Below are positions 7,801-16,333 of a DNA stretch of 30,221 bases, piece by piece; the first letter of the stretch is position 1, and each line of letters starts with the position of its first letter. The notes under the pieces were generated by a model. That model did not search any database, was not told the DNA's origin, and was given only the letters and a program-made list of their open reading frames with translations. The position numbers and the translations under genes were made by a program. This DNA comes from a virus: positions 1-30,221 of IMG/VR virus record IMGVR_UViG_3300044675_000918, one strand, 5' to 3'.

Positions 7801-8343
7801 TTAAATAGATTCATTCCAAATTGGAACAAATCGACCATCTTCTGTTTTCCTATAAGTAAGTATACCATCGCCCATTCTGCGTGTCAACTCTTGTTTGCTG
7901 GGCGTAATATCATTTGTTATTAATTTATCTTTTCTTGGTCTACCAATATGGTATGAAGCAAGTATATCACGAATCTCTTTTACTTGCGATTCCGAGTAAT
8001 ATGACCTTACTTGAAAACCTCTTGCCCCACCTTTTTGTGATCCAGTTGGAAATGGGATGACTCCTCGTTTCATTAGTGATGGCATATATTTTTTATGACG
8101 GTTAACTAAATCAGCAGTCTGACCCACTGTATATGCTCGCTCTCTTTTATTTTTAAAATCACTAATTAAACAACTTTCAATTTGATCTTTTGTAATATTA
8201 TAAACAGACATTACTCCATTAGAGTGATTGTAGTGATGTGTTCTAACAAGGTCTCCATTAAGAAACCAAACCTTTTTGTTTCCTGGTATTACAGGTAACT
8301 CATTGTATTTTTCGCTCTCAATAGTTCCCTTTTTAGTAACCAT
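7801..8343 (-). CDS. Helix-turn-helix DNA-binding protein (MerR/excisionase-like) with AT-hook-like motif
   Basis: This 180-aa protein probably binds DNA. Residues about 70-130 form a MerR/excisionase-type winged helix pattern: AYTVGQTADLVNRHKKYMPS reads as the helix-turn-helix, and RSYYSESQVKEIRDIL as the trailing strand and helix. Directly after it, GRPRKDK (134-140) matches the AT-hook core, which inserts into the minor groove of AT-rich DNA. The N-terminal 60 residues (WFLNGDLVRTHHYNHSNGVM) may be a separate small domain. ATG 8343 has GGAGGGACA just upstream, a strong site located inside the preceding zinc-ribbon gene (55-nt overlap). It lies between the late tail genes and the replication genes, so regulating expression of one of these blocks is a reasonable inference. 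Targets cannot be seen. Confidence 0.65.
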   Translation of the reverse strand: MVTKKGTIESEKYNELPVIPGNKKVWFLNGDLVRTHHYNHSNGVMSVYNITKDQIESCLISDFKNKRERAYTVGQTADLVNRHKKYMPSLMKRGVIPFPTGSQKGGARGFQVRSYYSESQVKEIRDILASYHIGRPRKDKLITNDITPSKQELTRRMGDGILTYRKTEDGRFVPIWNESI

Positions 8344-8480
8344 TGTCCCTCCAAAGTGTGGCTAGGTGGATGAAAAAATACTCTCACTCCGCAAGTCATG
8401 CAATATACTTCCAGGTGATTAATTTCCGTATATTGCCTATCTATAAACATTCTACCTTTGCATTTTTTGCACGACATCAT
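8289..8480 (-). CDS. Zinc-ribbon mini-protein
   Basis: This 63-aa protein contains two CxxC knuckles, SCKKCKG near the N-terminus and YCMTCGV about 23 residues later. This is the classic zinc-ribbon spacing found in small nucleic-acid or protein-binding modules. A basic helix follows (LLKRELLRAK). The start overlaps the preceding stop as TAATG, with a second in-frame ATG 3 nt later (TAATGATG), so either Met is possible. It runs 55 nt into the HTH gene. No function can be assigned. A regulatory or transcription-associated role is plausible given the HTH neighbour. Confidence 0.75.
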   Translation of the reverse strand: MMSCKKCKGRMFIDRQYTEINHLEVYCMTCGVRVFFHPPSHTLEGQWLLKRELLRAKNTMSYL

Positions 8481-8923
8481 TAGTTGGGTATTCCAACTAC
8501 GATTAGGTTAATTCCAATGCTTGTGTCTCCACCAGTATTAAATTTAACTGTTCCTTCTACTTTAGAAGTTGAAACACTATTAATTGTTACCGTAACATCT
8601 TTTCCAGCATCAGTGCTTCCAATATTAATTGGGGTTGCTGTAACTACTGGGGCAAACTTAAAGTCTGTTCCAAAAGCATAAGAAAATGGTTTAGATGATC
8701 CTGCAGTTTGTGTTGTACTTGTTGTTACCTGAACATATCCACCTATTACACGGGCTTCTGAGGCTTTTACGCTTTGCTTTCCAGATGTTGGTGTATCCAC
8801 GGTGACATATTTATATACTCCTGGAGATATTTGTTCAGACAAATCATTAACAGCCTTAACAATCTGATAGATATATGTAACATCTAGCGGTTGTCCTCTT
8901 TCGGGTACAGGTAAAATAGCCAT
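8480..8923 (-). CDS. Putative tail-associated structural protein
   Basis: This 147-aa protein begins MAILPVPERGQPLDVTYIYQ. A short helical N-terminal segment (DVTYIYQIVKAVNDLSEQIS) may form a trimeric stalk. The rest is beta-rich and low in charge (FKFAPVVTATPINIGSTDAG, then TVKFNTGGDTSIGINLIVVG), like the H-type-lectin-like or jelly-roll tips of small phage fibres. It is the last gene of the tail block, so a receptor-contact or decoration role is likely but inferred. No ribosome binding site is seen before ATG 8923. A TGGTATAAT element ends 6 nt before the ATG, which suggests a leaderless mRNA. That would let this gene and the regulators behind it be transcribed separately. Confidence 0.7.
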   Translation of the reverse strand: MAILPVPERGQPLDVTYIYQIVKAVNDLSEQISPGVYKYVTVDTPTSGKQSVKASEARVIGGYVQVTTSTTQTAGSSKPFSYAFGTDFKFAPVVTATPINIGSTDAGKDVTVTINSVSTSKVEGTVKFNTGGDTSIGINLIVVGIPN

Positions 8924-8929
8924 AATACA

Positions 8930-8938
8930 ATTATACCA
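8930..8938 (-). promoter_or_regulatory. Extended -10 promoter element, leaderless arrangement
   Basis: TGGTATAAT on the minus strand is a perfect TGn-TATAAT extended -10. Six bases (TGTATT) separate it from ATG 8923, so transcription would start at or next to the start codon. The TAATG-type coupling used elsewhere is absent here. The -10 overlaps the TAA stop of the preceding gene. No good -35 is visible, which is normal for extended -10 promoters. Confidence 0.55.
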
Positions 8939-9362
8939 GAGACTTAACTATAGATTCATAAATTTTGAGAGCAGGCTTTACTGTTGGATTTATAGATGCT
9001 AATTGTACTAATACTTTTACAGAAGTAGTCCCAGTTTTTAAAAATGAATAACTTGTGCCAGTTGCAATGCCTACATTTGAGTAGTCTCCACCATCAAATG
9101 AAGCAAAAACATCGTACTTTTCTTCTGCAGAAGTTTTAGATCCTTTGGACCAGTTTACAAGGATTGTATTACCAACAACATTAATGTCTCCTGGAAGGAC
9201 TTGGACTATTTCAGAATTAACTGCAAATATTTGAGACCATGCAGACTTCCTGTTTTTGTCTTCTGATACCAATCTAAATCTTGCAATTCTTCCATTTTCT
9301 GTAGTTACTTTACCAAGTAATTCTTTTTTTACAATAATATTTTTTATTCCCGAATCTGCCAT
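8931..9362 (-). CDS. Small beta-sandwich (Ig/FN3-like) minor tail protein
   Basis: This 143-aa protein appears to be all beta. The middle and end (NTILVNWSKGSKTSAEEKYD, then VFASFDGGDYSNVGIATGTS and SVKVLVQLAS) look like a fibronectin type III fold, where strand B carries a Trp and a YDVFAS-type strand follows. The N-terminal part (ARFRLVSEDKNRKSAWSQIF) may be a second, partial module of the same kind. FN3-like domains are common in tail tip proteins and may bind surface glycans weakly. The start overlaps the stop of the upstream tail protein (TAATG), and the ribosome binding site is weak, consistent with coupled translation. No catalytic residues were noticed. Confidence 0.7.
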   Translation of the reverse strand: MADSGIKNIIVKKELLGKVTTENGRIARFRLVSEDKNRKSAWSQIFAVNSEIVQVLPGDINVVGNTILVNWSKGSKTSAEEKYDVFASFDGGDYSNVGIATGTSYSFLKTGTTSVKVLVQLASINPTVKPALKIYESIVKSLV

Positions 9363-10741
9363 TACACCACGTCCAAACCAAATCTAAATTCAATATAGTT
9401 TGTTGTATTTGCTGACTTAATAATTGTTTTTGCTTCTGGAGTTTTCATAACCGAGTACCCAGTCAATCCATATATAGAGTTATTGGCTGTAACATTTTCA
9501 AGCCTAAGACCGTCTAAACAAACATAAAAGTCAGAAGTTGGAATTGGAGTTAGGCCATCTTCTCTTAATACACAAGCATATATTCTTACAGTATTTATTT
9601 CTGACCAGGAAAATTCAGTACTCTTCTGTAACTGCTGAAGTTGTTTCTTTACAACAAAATATCTATTGGTTGCAAAATTAGTTTCAGTATCATTTACAAC
9701 TGCTTCGAATGTTGCCCATTTTCCACTTTTAAAAGTTCCTGTAGAAGCAAATTCAACTATAATTCTTACAGACTTTGGAAGTGTCGATGCTGAACCGACT
9801 TTGTTAATAACAGAAAAAGCAAGTCTTAACTCGTCTGTTGGAGAATTTTTACTAAAGTCAACAGATGCATTTGTTAGTTGTATAAAGTTTGATCCTGCTG
9901 CTGCTGTTAAGTTGCCACCTGAATCTATTGAAATGTTTGCATTGTTTCCAGATATTGCAAAAATGTTATTTAGGAACCTGCACCTTTCATATCTGTTGGC
10001 TCGGTTTGAGTTTGTAAAAATTTTATTATCTGCATTTGTTTGAAATACTGGATATGCTTGACTAATAATATTTGTGTCAACATCATTAATTAAATATCCT
10101 GAAGAAACAAATGTTCCTGTAATACTGGTATTGGAAGAAATTGTAAAAGATGTTGAATTTGGAACCGTAACTATACTAACATCTGCAAGATTAAATACTG
10201 TTGGCGTGATCCCAGATATAGATATTTTTGTTCCCACTGTAAGTCCATGCTCTACATCTGTAGTATATGTTAAAGTAGAACCTGAAGGAGTTTTTGGAAC
10301 AGTAGTAGCATTTGTTATTTTAACAACACGATCATCTAGTGGTTCATAAATTGAGGGAATTTCTTTGCCTTGAGAAGAATACTTCCAAGACTCTCCTTCA
10401 GAAAAAGAATAAATACTTTTACTATCAAATGCTCCAGCAGAAGGATTAGATGCTGCAGAAAATAGTCCTACCTCTGTAATTTCATATCTTTCTTGGGTTG
10501 GAAGTTCTGCTGTTAGAACAACCTTTGAAACCCCACCCTCATCTACAAATCCACGGGAAATTATTGGCACACGAAACATTTCAAATTCAAGAGAAGACTT
10601 ATTTGAATAGTCTGGCATTGTAGTAGTGTTATCAGCCACTAGTGGTTTAGGGCCACAGCCTACTGCTATATGTGATGCATACGATGGTGTTTGCCCTACA
10701 AGGTACTTTGCTAAAATATTTTTACCTATATTAGTTATCAT
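9362..10741 (-). CDS. Minor tail protein / tail fibre
   Basis: This 459-aa protein begins MITNIGKNILAKYLVGQTPS. Residues 1-140 resemble the N-terminal attachment part of phage fibre or tail-collar proteins (SHIAVGCGPKPL, PTQERYEITEVGLFSA). Residues about 150-220 form a compact beta module around VEHGLTVGTKISISGITPTV, a mobile domain type seen in many tail proteins. Residues about 255-420 look like a jelly-roll (carbohydrate-binding-like) domain rich in Asn, Ser and Thr, with RIIVEFASTGTFKSGKWATF and DFYVCLDGLRLENV. It likely contributes to host recognition. Strong GGAGG lies 6 nt before ATG 10741, which overlaps the previous stop as TAATG. Exact ligands cannot be deduced. Confidence 0.78.
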   Translation of the reverse strand: MITNIGKNILAKYLVGQTPSYASHIAVGCGPKPLVADNTTTMPDYSNKSSLEFEMFRVPIISRGFVDEGGVSKVVLTAELPTQERYEITEVGLFSAASNPSAGAFDSKSIYSFSEGESWKYSSQGKEIPSIYEPLDDRVVKITNATTVPKTPSGSTLTYTTDVEHGLTVGTKISISGITPTVFNLADVSIVTVPNSTSFTISSNTSITGTFVSSGYLINDVDTNIISQAYPVFQTNADNKIFTNSNRANRYERCRFLNNIFAISGNNANISIDSGGNLTAAAGSNFIQLTNASVDFSKNSPTDELRLAFSVINKVGSASTLPKSVRIIVEFASTGTFKSGKWATFEAVVNDTETNFATNRYFVVKKQLQQLQKSTEFSWSEINTVRIYACVLREDGLTPIPTSDFYVCLDGLRLENVTANNSIYGLTGYSVMKTPEAKTIIKSANTTNYIEFRFGLDVV

Positions 10742-11310
10742 TAATTTCCTCCAGTATATATTGTATCACTAAAGGTTGCTCCACTTGTTAATACTTGAAC
10801 CTCTGCCTGCTCGCCATCCTTTAAGTTAATTAAGTTAATCACTAGATCTCCAGTTATGGGATCTACGTATATTGACTTACAGTTTGGAGTCTTTATCCAC
10901 TTAGTTAGATCTTTTTCAACATACCCTGGATTATTTTCTGGTGGGGGTGGTGCTGATATGGTATAGCCTGTACCGCATTTTGGCAGGTGGTCTAAGATAG
11001 AAAGTGAAAGAGATTTAAAGTATGAATCTGATGACTGAAGACTTAGCATATTGTTTGGATTATACTGTAAATAAAGATCTGTTAGATTTTTTATTGGGCT
11101 ATAGGAGATTGCTTGACCATTAACCAAATCATGCCTAGAAATTGTTGCAAGTTCTCGCCCACCAATATTTTCAAATATGAGATCTGTCATTATCTCAATA
11201 GACATAACCTCATCACCTTTAATAATTAAATCAGGTGTAGCAATTTTTATTGATTTATTGTCTGTTGTTGTTTTTGGATCTGGAAGATTTGGAGTTGCTG
11301 GTGTTGTCAT
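10741..11310 (-). CDS. Minor tail protein, unknown fold
   Basis: This 189-aa protein starts MTTPATPNLPDPKTTTDNKS, a Pro/Thr-rich flexible leader. It continues with a mixed segment (YSPIKNLTDLYLQYNPNNML, then SLSILDHLPKCGTG), a proline stretch APPPPENNPGY near residue 120 and a beta-rich end (SIYVDPITGDLVINLINLKD). It is placed between the hub-like protein and the fibre, with TAATG overlaps on both sides and GAGGT before its start. That supports a structural role in the tail tip, probably as a connector or short fibre. I recognise no specific family. Confidence 0.7.
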   Translation of the reverse strand: MTTPATPNLPDPKTTTDNKSIKIATPDLIIKGDEVMSIEIMTDLIFENIGGRELATISRHDLVNGQAISYSPIKNLTDLYLQYNPNNMLSLQSSDSYFKSLSLSILDHLPKCGTGYTISAPPPPENNPGYVEKDLTKWIKTPNCKSIYVDPITGDLVINLINLKDGEQAEVQVLTSGATFSDTIYTGGN

Positions 11311-14300
11311 TAAATTACCTCACTTAAAAATACTGTCATTTCTGGTCCATCTGAACTTTTAGAATAATCTATATTGTATATAACAAATCTACTTAGGGGA
11401 GACGAAGCCATACTTATACCATTTTCTTCATAGTCTAGTGTAACAATATCTCCTAACTGTAATGTTGGTATTGCAAATATTCTAACACCTACAGACTTTC
11501 TTGGCTTTGTTATTTTTTCAACAAGCCACTTCATTAAACTATTTGCTTCATCATAAGACTGAATGTATGGTGCATTTAAAGAAAAATCTTTTTTACCGTA
11601 AGTCATTCTGCTTAGTTTTATGTCTTGATAGTCTTGTTTAAATTTATATGGATTAGAAATTAATTTGTCTGCAACAAACTCTGGGTTTGAGGTTAAACTG
11701 TTTTTATTAAAATAATCATCAACTGTTAGTCTATTTTCTGATTGCTGGGTAAAGGTTACTCCCTGTACTCTTAAATAGTTACCTGTTGTTTCGTCTAAAC
11801 TTATTGCAGTATCTGTTGCATTAAATATCATAAACTCTGCACCGTAAGATCCTGCTCTAAACCCTGAAACAACATATCCTTTAATTTTGTTAAATGTTGG
11901 AGATATTTTTGCAGTTAATGCTGGGAAAGCCTTATCATATTTAAAATTAAATGTTGCTGCTTCCCTCATGATGCTTCCAAATTCTTCAAAAAATATATTA
12001 TACTTTGGTGCTTCTGATGTTCCTATTCCAGAAAGATATGTATTTTGAATTAAACCACTTAAAGCATACTTTCTAAAAGATTCATTTGCGTCAATATCAG
12101 AGTCTCCAAATACTGAGTTAACTGGAGCACCCAAAGAGAATGTAGTATTTTGTGAATAGTTATTACAAAGTGCATAAACATTTTCAAACATAATCCTTGA
12201 AGAGCCTCTTGAAAATAAAGCAATTCCAGAATAAACTGGTAGAGGGTCTAGATCATCAACTGTTTTAATAAGGCTACCATTTAAATACAAATAAAATCTT
12301 CTTGTTTTTCCTATATCTTGATACTCAACTGCAAGGTCGTATACTGTTGGATTTTCTTCAGCAACAATTCTTGCCTGCCCAGTAAACTTTCCATCATCTA
12401 CTGTTATTTCTCCAAGACCTTCCCACAACTTGACTGGTACTGCTTTTCCATTGTCTGATTTAACCTTATAAAAGAAAACATTGCTTACGCTCTCTCTTTC
12501 ATCTTTAGATAAATTTCCCATTCCTAGCGCTGCAATTTCAAAATAGTATCCGACATTTGTTGTAGAATTTAACATAAATGCAAGACCACCAGATCCACCA
12601 GAAATATTTATATTCTTGTCTGGTGTACTTCCATTAACAACATAATATGTTGCAGACCCATTAGATGTTTGACCTCTATCCGAACTGTTTTCTATTTTAC
12701 CAACAATTCTCATTCTTGTACCAAAGTGTTTATATTTGTTTTCTTCTAAAGATTTATGGACATATGATATGAAATCTCTTGGATTTTCTTTAGTAGTAAA
12801 ATTTGGTCCAGTGAGAGATAGTGCTGAAGACTGAATAGTCCCGCTTTCTACAGTTGTTGCTGTGCTAATTTCTTTTATAAAAGATGTTGACATAAAGTTC
12901 TTAATAATTCCACTTCTAGAAGAAGTTTTTGCAAGAGTGTCAGAAGACACTCCAGAATTAGTTAACTTTCCAGATGAAGCAACCGTTGTTGGTGGTAAGG
13001 TTAAATCTTTGCTAAACAAATACTCTGATGACATGTAGCAGCCTTTAATGTTGTTATCTGATTTCCAGTAGTCTGCTATGCCAGCAGAGTGTGCAACAAT
13101 GGCAGTTCCAAACTGACCACGACCATGTTTTTGTACTTCTCCATTTTGTAGTTTAACAACCCCGTCTTTTTCAAAATATTTTGGTTCAGAATATATTCTA
13201 ATAAGACCCGTTGGGTATATCTTTCCATTAAAAGGAAGTTTAGCAAAATAATTTTGATAGTCTTCTGTAGATGTTATCCAAACATTTCCAAATCCAGAAA
13301 CATTGTACTGAACGGCATCATACTTTATAATCTCACCTTGCGAATAAAAATATCCATTATATCTTGTAATCCAGTATACCGCTTCTCCTAAACTAAATGT
13401 ATTATTAATTAAAATATTATTAGCAACTATTGGAACATCTGCTTTTAGATCTGAGTTAAGAGGTATTGCGCTAAGAACATAGGCAGACTGTGTTGCAACT
13501 TCATTGTTAATAGATTTTGTGTTTTGAGTTCCAGAAACTTCCCATAGCAGTGCTGGCTTGTAGGTATAGTATCTTTCGTTATCTACAAGACTTGCCTGTC
13601 TGAGAGATCCAATAGATCTCTGTATATATCTTGTACTGTAATTAATTGCTCCATCATTATATGCCGAATTTTCCTGAGTTGACACAGAAATAACATTTGC
13701 AAGTTTTGGTTTATTTGTTTTGTTTTTTATTTCACCATATTGCGTAGAGTCTTTAGTTCCAGTTAAAGAAAAAGAAGTTGGTCTTTCTGTTGCGGTTGGC
13801 ATTATATAGTTTTTGCTCATCATTACAAAATTGTTATACTCATCAAAAAACATTGCTGTTTGTGTTGATACTGCCAAATCTTGAAGTACTTGGGCTACGC
13901 TATTTTCTGGAGCAACAAAAAAATATGGAATAATTATTTCTTTTTCATTTGCAACTCTTTTAAATGTATAGTTAGAAAACCCAACATGGTCTAATAGCAA
14001 AGATACTGCAGAACTAACAGAAACTTCTGTCATTAAAATCTCTGGTGCAGTAATTGATTCAAGATACCAGTAAAGATCTCTTAGTCCTACAGACACAGTC
14101 TTTGTCATCAAATCTTGTTTTGGAAATGCATCAGAATATAATGTTTTAATTGGTACATAGTAGTCCCACCCATCTACATCAACAATTACTTCATAAAATT
14201 TAAACTGAATGTGTCTTGAAATATATTTAGAAATAATGCTGTCTTTGTTATTAGAATTAAATGCCTGGTCATGATCAAAAATATTTATAGTACCATTAGA

Positions 14301-15698
14301 GGCTATTAATTGACCAACTGGTAGGCCCGATAACCCTAGGTCTGAAGCACTTTTATTGATAGAATAGTCTAAAGTTTTATCAGAAATATTAAGGACAAGT
14401 CTTGGAGAAATTTCAATAAGATCAAAAGTTGAATCTTTTGCGTTCATTGTGTCAACGACAATCCTAATTCCGCTTATATATTCAAACTCTCTAAATTGCA
14501 ATTTTTTATCAATAGTTTTAATAAAAACATCTGGAGAAGTAACATCAGTGACAAAATTTGTTAGCCTATCAACTGTTTCATCTTGGATATACCACCCATA
14601 CTTTGGTGCAAGAACTGTATACTCTGTCCCATTCCAAATATGAAAAGTTCCTATATCAGTATCATTTTGCTTAATCAAGTAAGCATAACCAAAGACAGAT
14701 TTTTCAGGAAGTAATGCTATGTTTGTATAGGTTTCCTGAAGCACAAAAGTATTTCTCCACTCATCTGGAACAACTAGCCCATAGGCAATCTCTACATAGC
14801 CATCGCTTTTTATAACTGATGAGCCATCTTTCCTTGTAACTGATGGGTCAAAAGATATAATATTTTCCCAATTACCATTTTTTAAAAACTGAATCTTCCA
14901 CTTACTTGGAGTCTTTTTATTTAATTCTCCATAAAATGGATCCGCAGTACTGCCAGTAGAAGAAGAAAATGGCCCAAGGTTCTCTGTTCCTATGTGAGTT
15001 TGCATTTTAACTACAACCCTGTTAGTAGGAATTTTTTCTTTATAAACAACAAAAGGGCAAGCGTCTTCTATTAAATATTGTGATTCACGAACCTTTGATG
15101 CAATTCCATATTCAGAAAGATTTTCTGCTACTCCATTTTTTTCTTTTTGATCTTTATCAATAAATGTTTTATTAAATCCATAAGAAATAGATGCGTCGTT
15201 ATATGTATATTTATATCGACCCTCTGTTCTGTATGATGTCCAATATTTAAATTTGTCATTTTTATCTGGCATATAATATCTAGGTCTATCTGCCATAAAT
15301 AAATTAGGATGATGAACTTTCCTATTTTCAAAGAATGCTGCTTTGTTAATTCCAGATCTTGGTCTAAACTGTGCAAAGCAATCTTCTAGAGAATACAGAG
15401 TTTGCAATTTTTCTTTTTTATTTAATAGAGTAGTTGGAATATTATCATTATCAAAAATTCCATCTACGAGAACATCTGCATCTGTTGCCCCAGTATAAAA
15501 ACTTCCAGTATCATTAACATCAAAACTGGTAGGCAAAGATGAGTAGGCTGATCCTGTTTGTGTTGGTCTATACCTATAGTTTCCTATATGCTTAATATTG
15601 GTAGGAACATTCATATTCCATTCAGCAGTTATAACTGATTTATTTTTTATGGTAGAAGAAGTTTCTAAAAAATTTTGCAGTTCTTTATTTTCAAACAT
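11310..15698 (-). CDS. Large tail hub / tail-associated protein with embedded lectin-like domain
   Basis: This 1462-aa protein is the main tail-tip component. Residues about 450-650 resemble the gp27/Tal-type hub (VSVGLRDLYWYLESI, SSAVSLLLDHVGFSN, SVAQVLQDLAVSTQTAMFFD). The C-terminal 80 residues return to a hub-like pattern (ANSLMKWLVEKITKPR, PTLQLGDIVTLDY), as in baseplate-hub proteins that close the tail tube. Residues about 968-1178 look like a concanavalin/LamG-type beta sandwich (GGLAFMLNSTTNVGYYFEIA, RRFYLYLNGSLIKTVDD, YSGIALFSRGSSRIMFENVY), which would suit glycan binding. No lysozyme or peptidase motif was noticed. It starts at ATG 15698 (TAATG overlap, GAGGT just upstream) and follows the Dit-like gene, the usual siphovirus order. 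Confidence 0.82.
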   Translation of the reverse strand: MFENKELQNFLETSSTIKNKSVITAEWNMNVPTNIKHIGNYRYRPTQTGSAYSSLPTSFDVNDTGSFYTGATDADVLVDGIFDNDNIPTTLLNKKEKLQTLYSLEDCFAQFRPRSGINKAAFFENRKVHHPNLFMADRPRYYMPDKNDKFKYWTSYRTEGRYKYTYNDASISYGFNKTFIDKDQKEKNGVAENLSEYGIASKVRESQYLIEDACPFVVYKEKIPTNRVVVKMQTHIGTENLGPFSSSTGSTADPFYGELNKKTPSKWKIQFLKNGNWENIISFDPSVTRKDGSSVIKSDGYVEIAYGLVVPDEWRNTFVLQETYTNIALLPEKSVFGYAYLIKQNDTDIGTFHIWNGTEYTVLAPKYGWYIQDETVDRLTNFVTDVTSPDVFIKTIDKKLQFREFEYISGIRIVVDTMNAKDSTFDLIEISPRLVLNISDKTLDYSINKSASDLGLSGLPVGQLIASNGTINIFDHDQAFNSNNKDSIISKYISRHIQFKFYEVIVDVDGWDYYVPIKTLYSDAFPKQDLMTKTVSVGLRDLYWYLESITAPEILMTEVSVSSAVSLLLDHVGFSNYTFKRVANEKEIIIPYFFVAPENSVAQVLQDLAVSTQTAMFFDEYNNFVMMSKNYIMPTATERPTSFSLTGTKDSTQYGEIKNKTNKPKLANVISVSTQENSAYNDGAINYSTRYIQRSIGSLRQASLVDNERYYTYKPALLWEVSGTQNTKSINNEVATQSAYVLSAIPLNSDLKADVPIVANNILINNTFSLGEAVYWITRYNGYFYSQGEIIKYDAVQYNVSGFGNVWITSTEDYQNYFAKLPFNGKIYPTGLIRIYSEPKYFEKDGVVKLQNGEVQKHGRGQFGTAIVAHSAGIADYWKSDNNIKGCYMSSEYLFSKDLTLPPTTVASSGKLTNSGVSSDTLAKTSSRSGIIKNFMSTSFIKEISTATTVESGTIQSSALSLTGPNFTTKENPRDFISYVHKSLEENKYKHFGTRMRIVGKIENSSDRGQTSNGSATYYVVNGSTPDKNINISGGSGGLAFMLNSTTNVGYYFEIAALGMGNLSKDERESVSNVFFYKVKSDNGKAVPVKLWEGLGEITVDDGKFTGQARIVAEENPTVYDLAVEYQDIGKTRRFYLYLNGSLIKTVDDLDPLPVYSGIALFSRGSSRIMFENVYALCNNYSQNTTFSLGAPVNSVFGDSDIDANESFRKYALSGLIQNTYLSGIGTSEAPKYNIFFEEFGSIMREAATFNFKYDKAFPALTAKISPTFNKIKGYVVSGFRAGSYGAEFMIFNATDTAISLDETTGNYLRVQGVTFTQQSENRLTVDDYFNKNSLTSNPEFVADKLISNPYKFKQDYQDIKLSRMTYGKKDFSLNAPYIQSYDEANSLMKWLVEKITKPRKSVGVRIFAIPTLQLGDIVTLDYEENGISMASSPLSRFVIYNIDYSKSSDGPEMTVFLSEVI

Positions 15699-16333
15699 TA
15701 TACCTCTTCCAAAGTAACTGAGACATTCCAGTAGTCAAAATTAGTTCCTCTTTTTTCTACAGAATAGGTAAAACTAGAAATAAACATCTCAACAATTTGG
15801 TTGTATTGAGAAAGGTGGTCATAAGGATCTTCTGTTCCTTTAAAAATATCTTTTCTGTCGTATGCAAGGAATACCCAAAAAGAACCTTTATGTGAGTCAT
15901 ACCATTCAAGCATATCTGCTCCACCAGCACCAGAGTCAGTTGTGTATGACTTTGATAAAGATTTTCCAGTGGTTGTATTAAAATTAGGATTGTGGTCATG
16001 TGATCGTGAAGGAATCATGCTCCAACTAGTGCTAAGTTTCATTTTATCTGCAGTATGATATGATCTCATACGGCCATTGATCATTCTCTCCCGTTTTTCA
16101 ATACGCTCATCTGAAAAATCTAATGGAGATCTATTATCGTCTGTAAGCATTAAAAACTGATCTACAGTGTTTGGATTTGCATCTGTCAGATCTGCACCAA
16201 CTTCTAATCCGTATGGGATGTACAAACCATTTATCAGGGTTCCAGAGTTTTCAGACCAAAGCATGCCACTAGGTCTATTATACTTTTTGCGACTCTGCAT
16301 ATAGGTAAATCTTGGGTCTGGACTATCTGGCAT
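15698..16333 (-). CDS. Distal tail (Dit-like) protein
   Basis: This 211-aa protein lies directly after the tape measure gene, where siphoviruses keep the distal tail protein that joins the tube to the hub. The sequence has a long N-terminal arm (MPDSPDPRFTYMQSRKKYNR), a beta-rich body, then FWVFLAYDRKDIFKG and a terminal strand pair FISSFTYSVEKRG / YWNVSVTLEEV, as in other Dit-type or minor tail proteins. ATG 16333 overlaps the tape measure stop by 11 nt. AGGGGG lies about 10 nt upstream, within the end of the tape measure gene. The assignment is mainly positional. A minor tail protein of another fold is possible. Confidence 0.6.
   Translation of the reverse strand: MPDSPDPRFTYMQSRKKYNRPSGMLWSENSGTLINGLYIPYGLEVGADLTDANPNTVDQFLMLTDDNRSPLDFSDERIEKRERMINGRMRSYHTADKMKLSTSWSMIPSRSHDHNPNFNTTTGKSLSKSYTTDSGAGGADMLEWYDSHKGSFWVFLAYDRKDIFKGTEDPYDHLSQYNQIVEMFISSFTYSVEKRGTNFDYWNVSVTLEEV

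Noticed and set aside
7788-7868. Longer N-terminus for the 69-aa protein
   Set aside because: It would overlap the HTH gene by 68 nt, while ATG 7787 has its own GAAGGG site.
9666-10043. Plus-strand open frame of 125 codons
   Set aside because: Antisense to the fibre gene, which has a strong ribosome site and beta-rich structural composition. No evidence for the plus strand.
15690-15710. TATAAT next to the hub protein start considered as a promoter
   Set aside because: The hexamer overlaps the ATG itself, so a transcript from it would lack the start codon. GAGGT and TAATG coupling explain this start.
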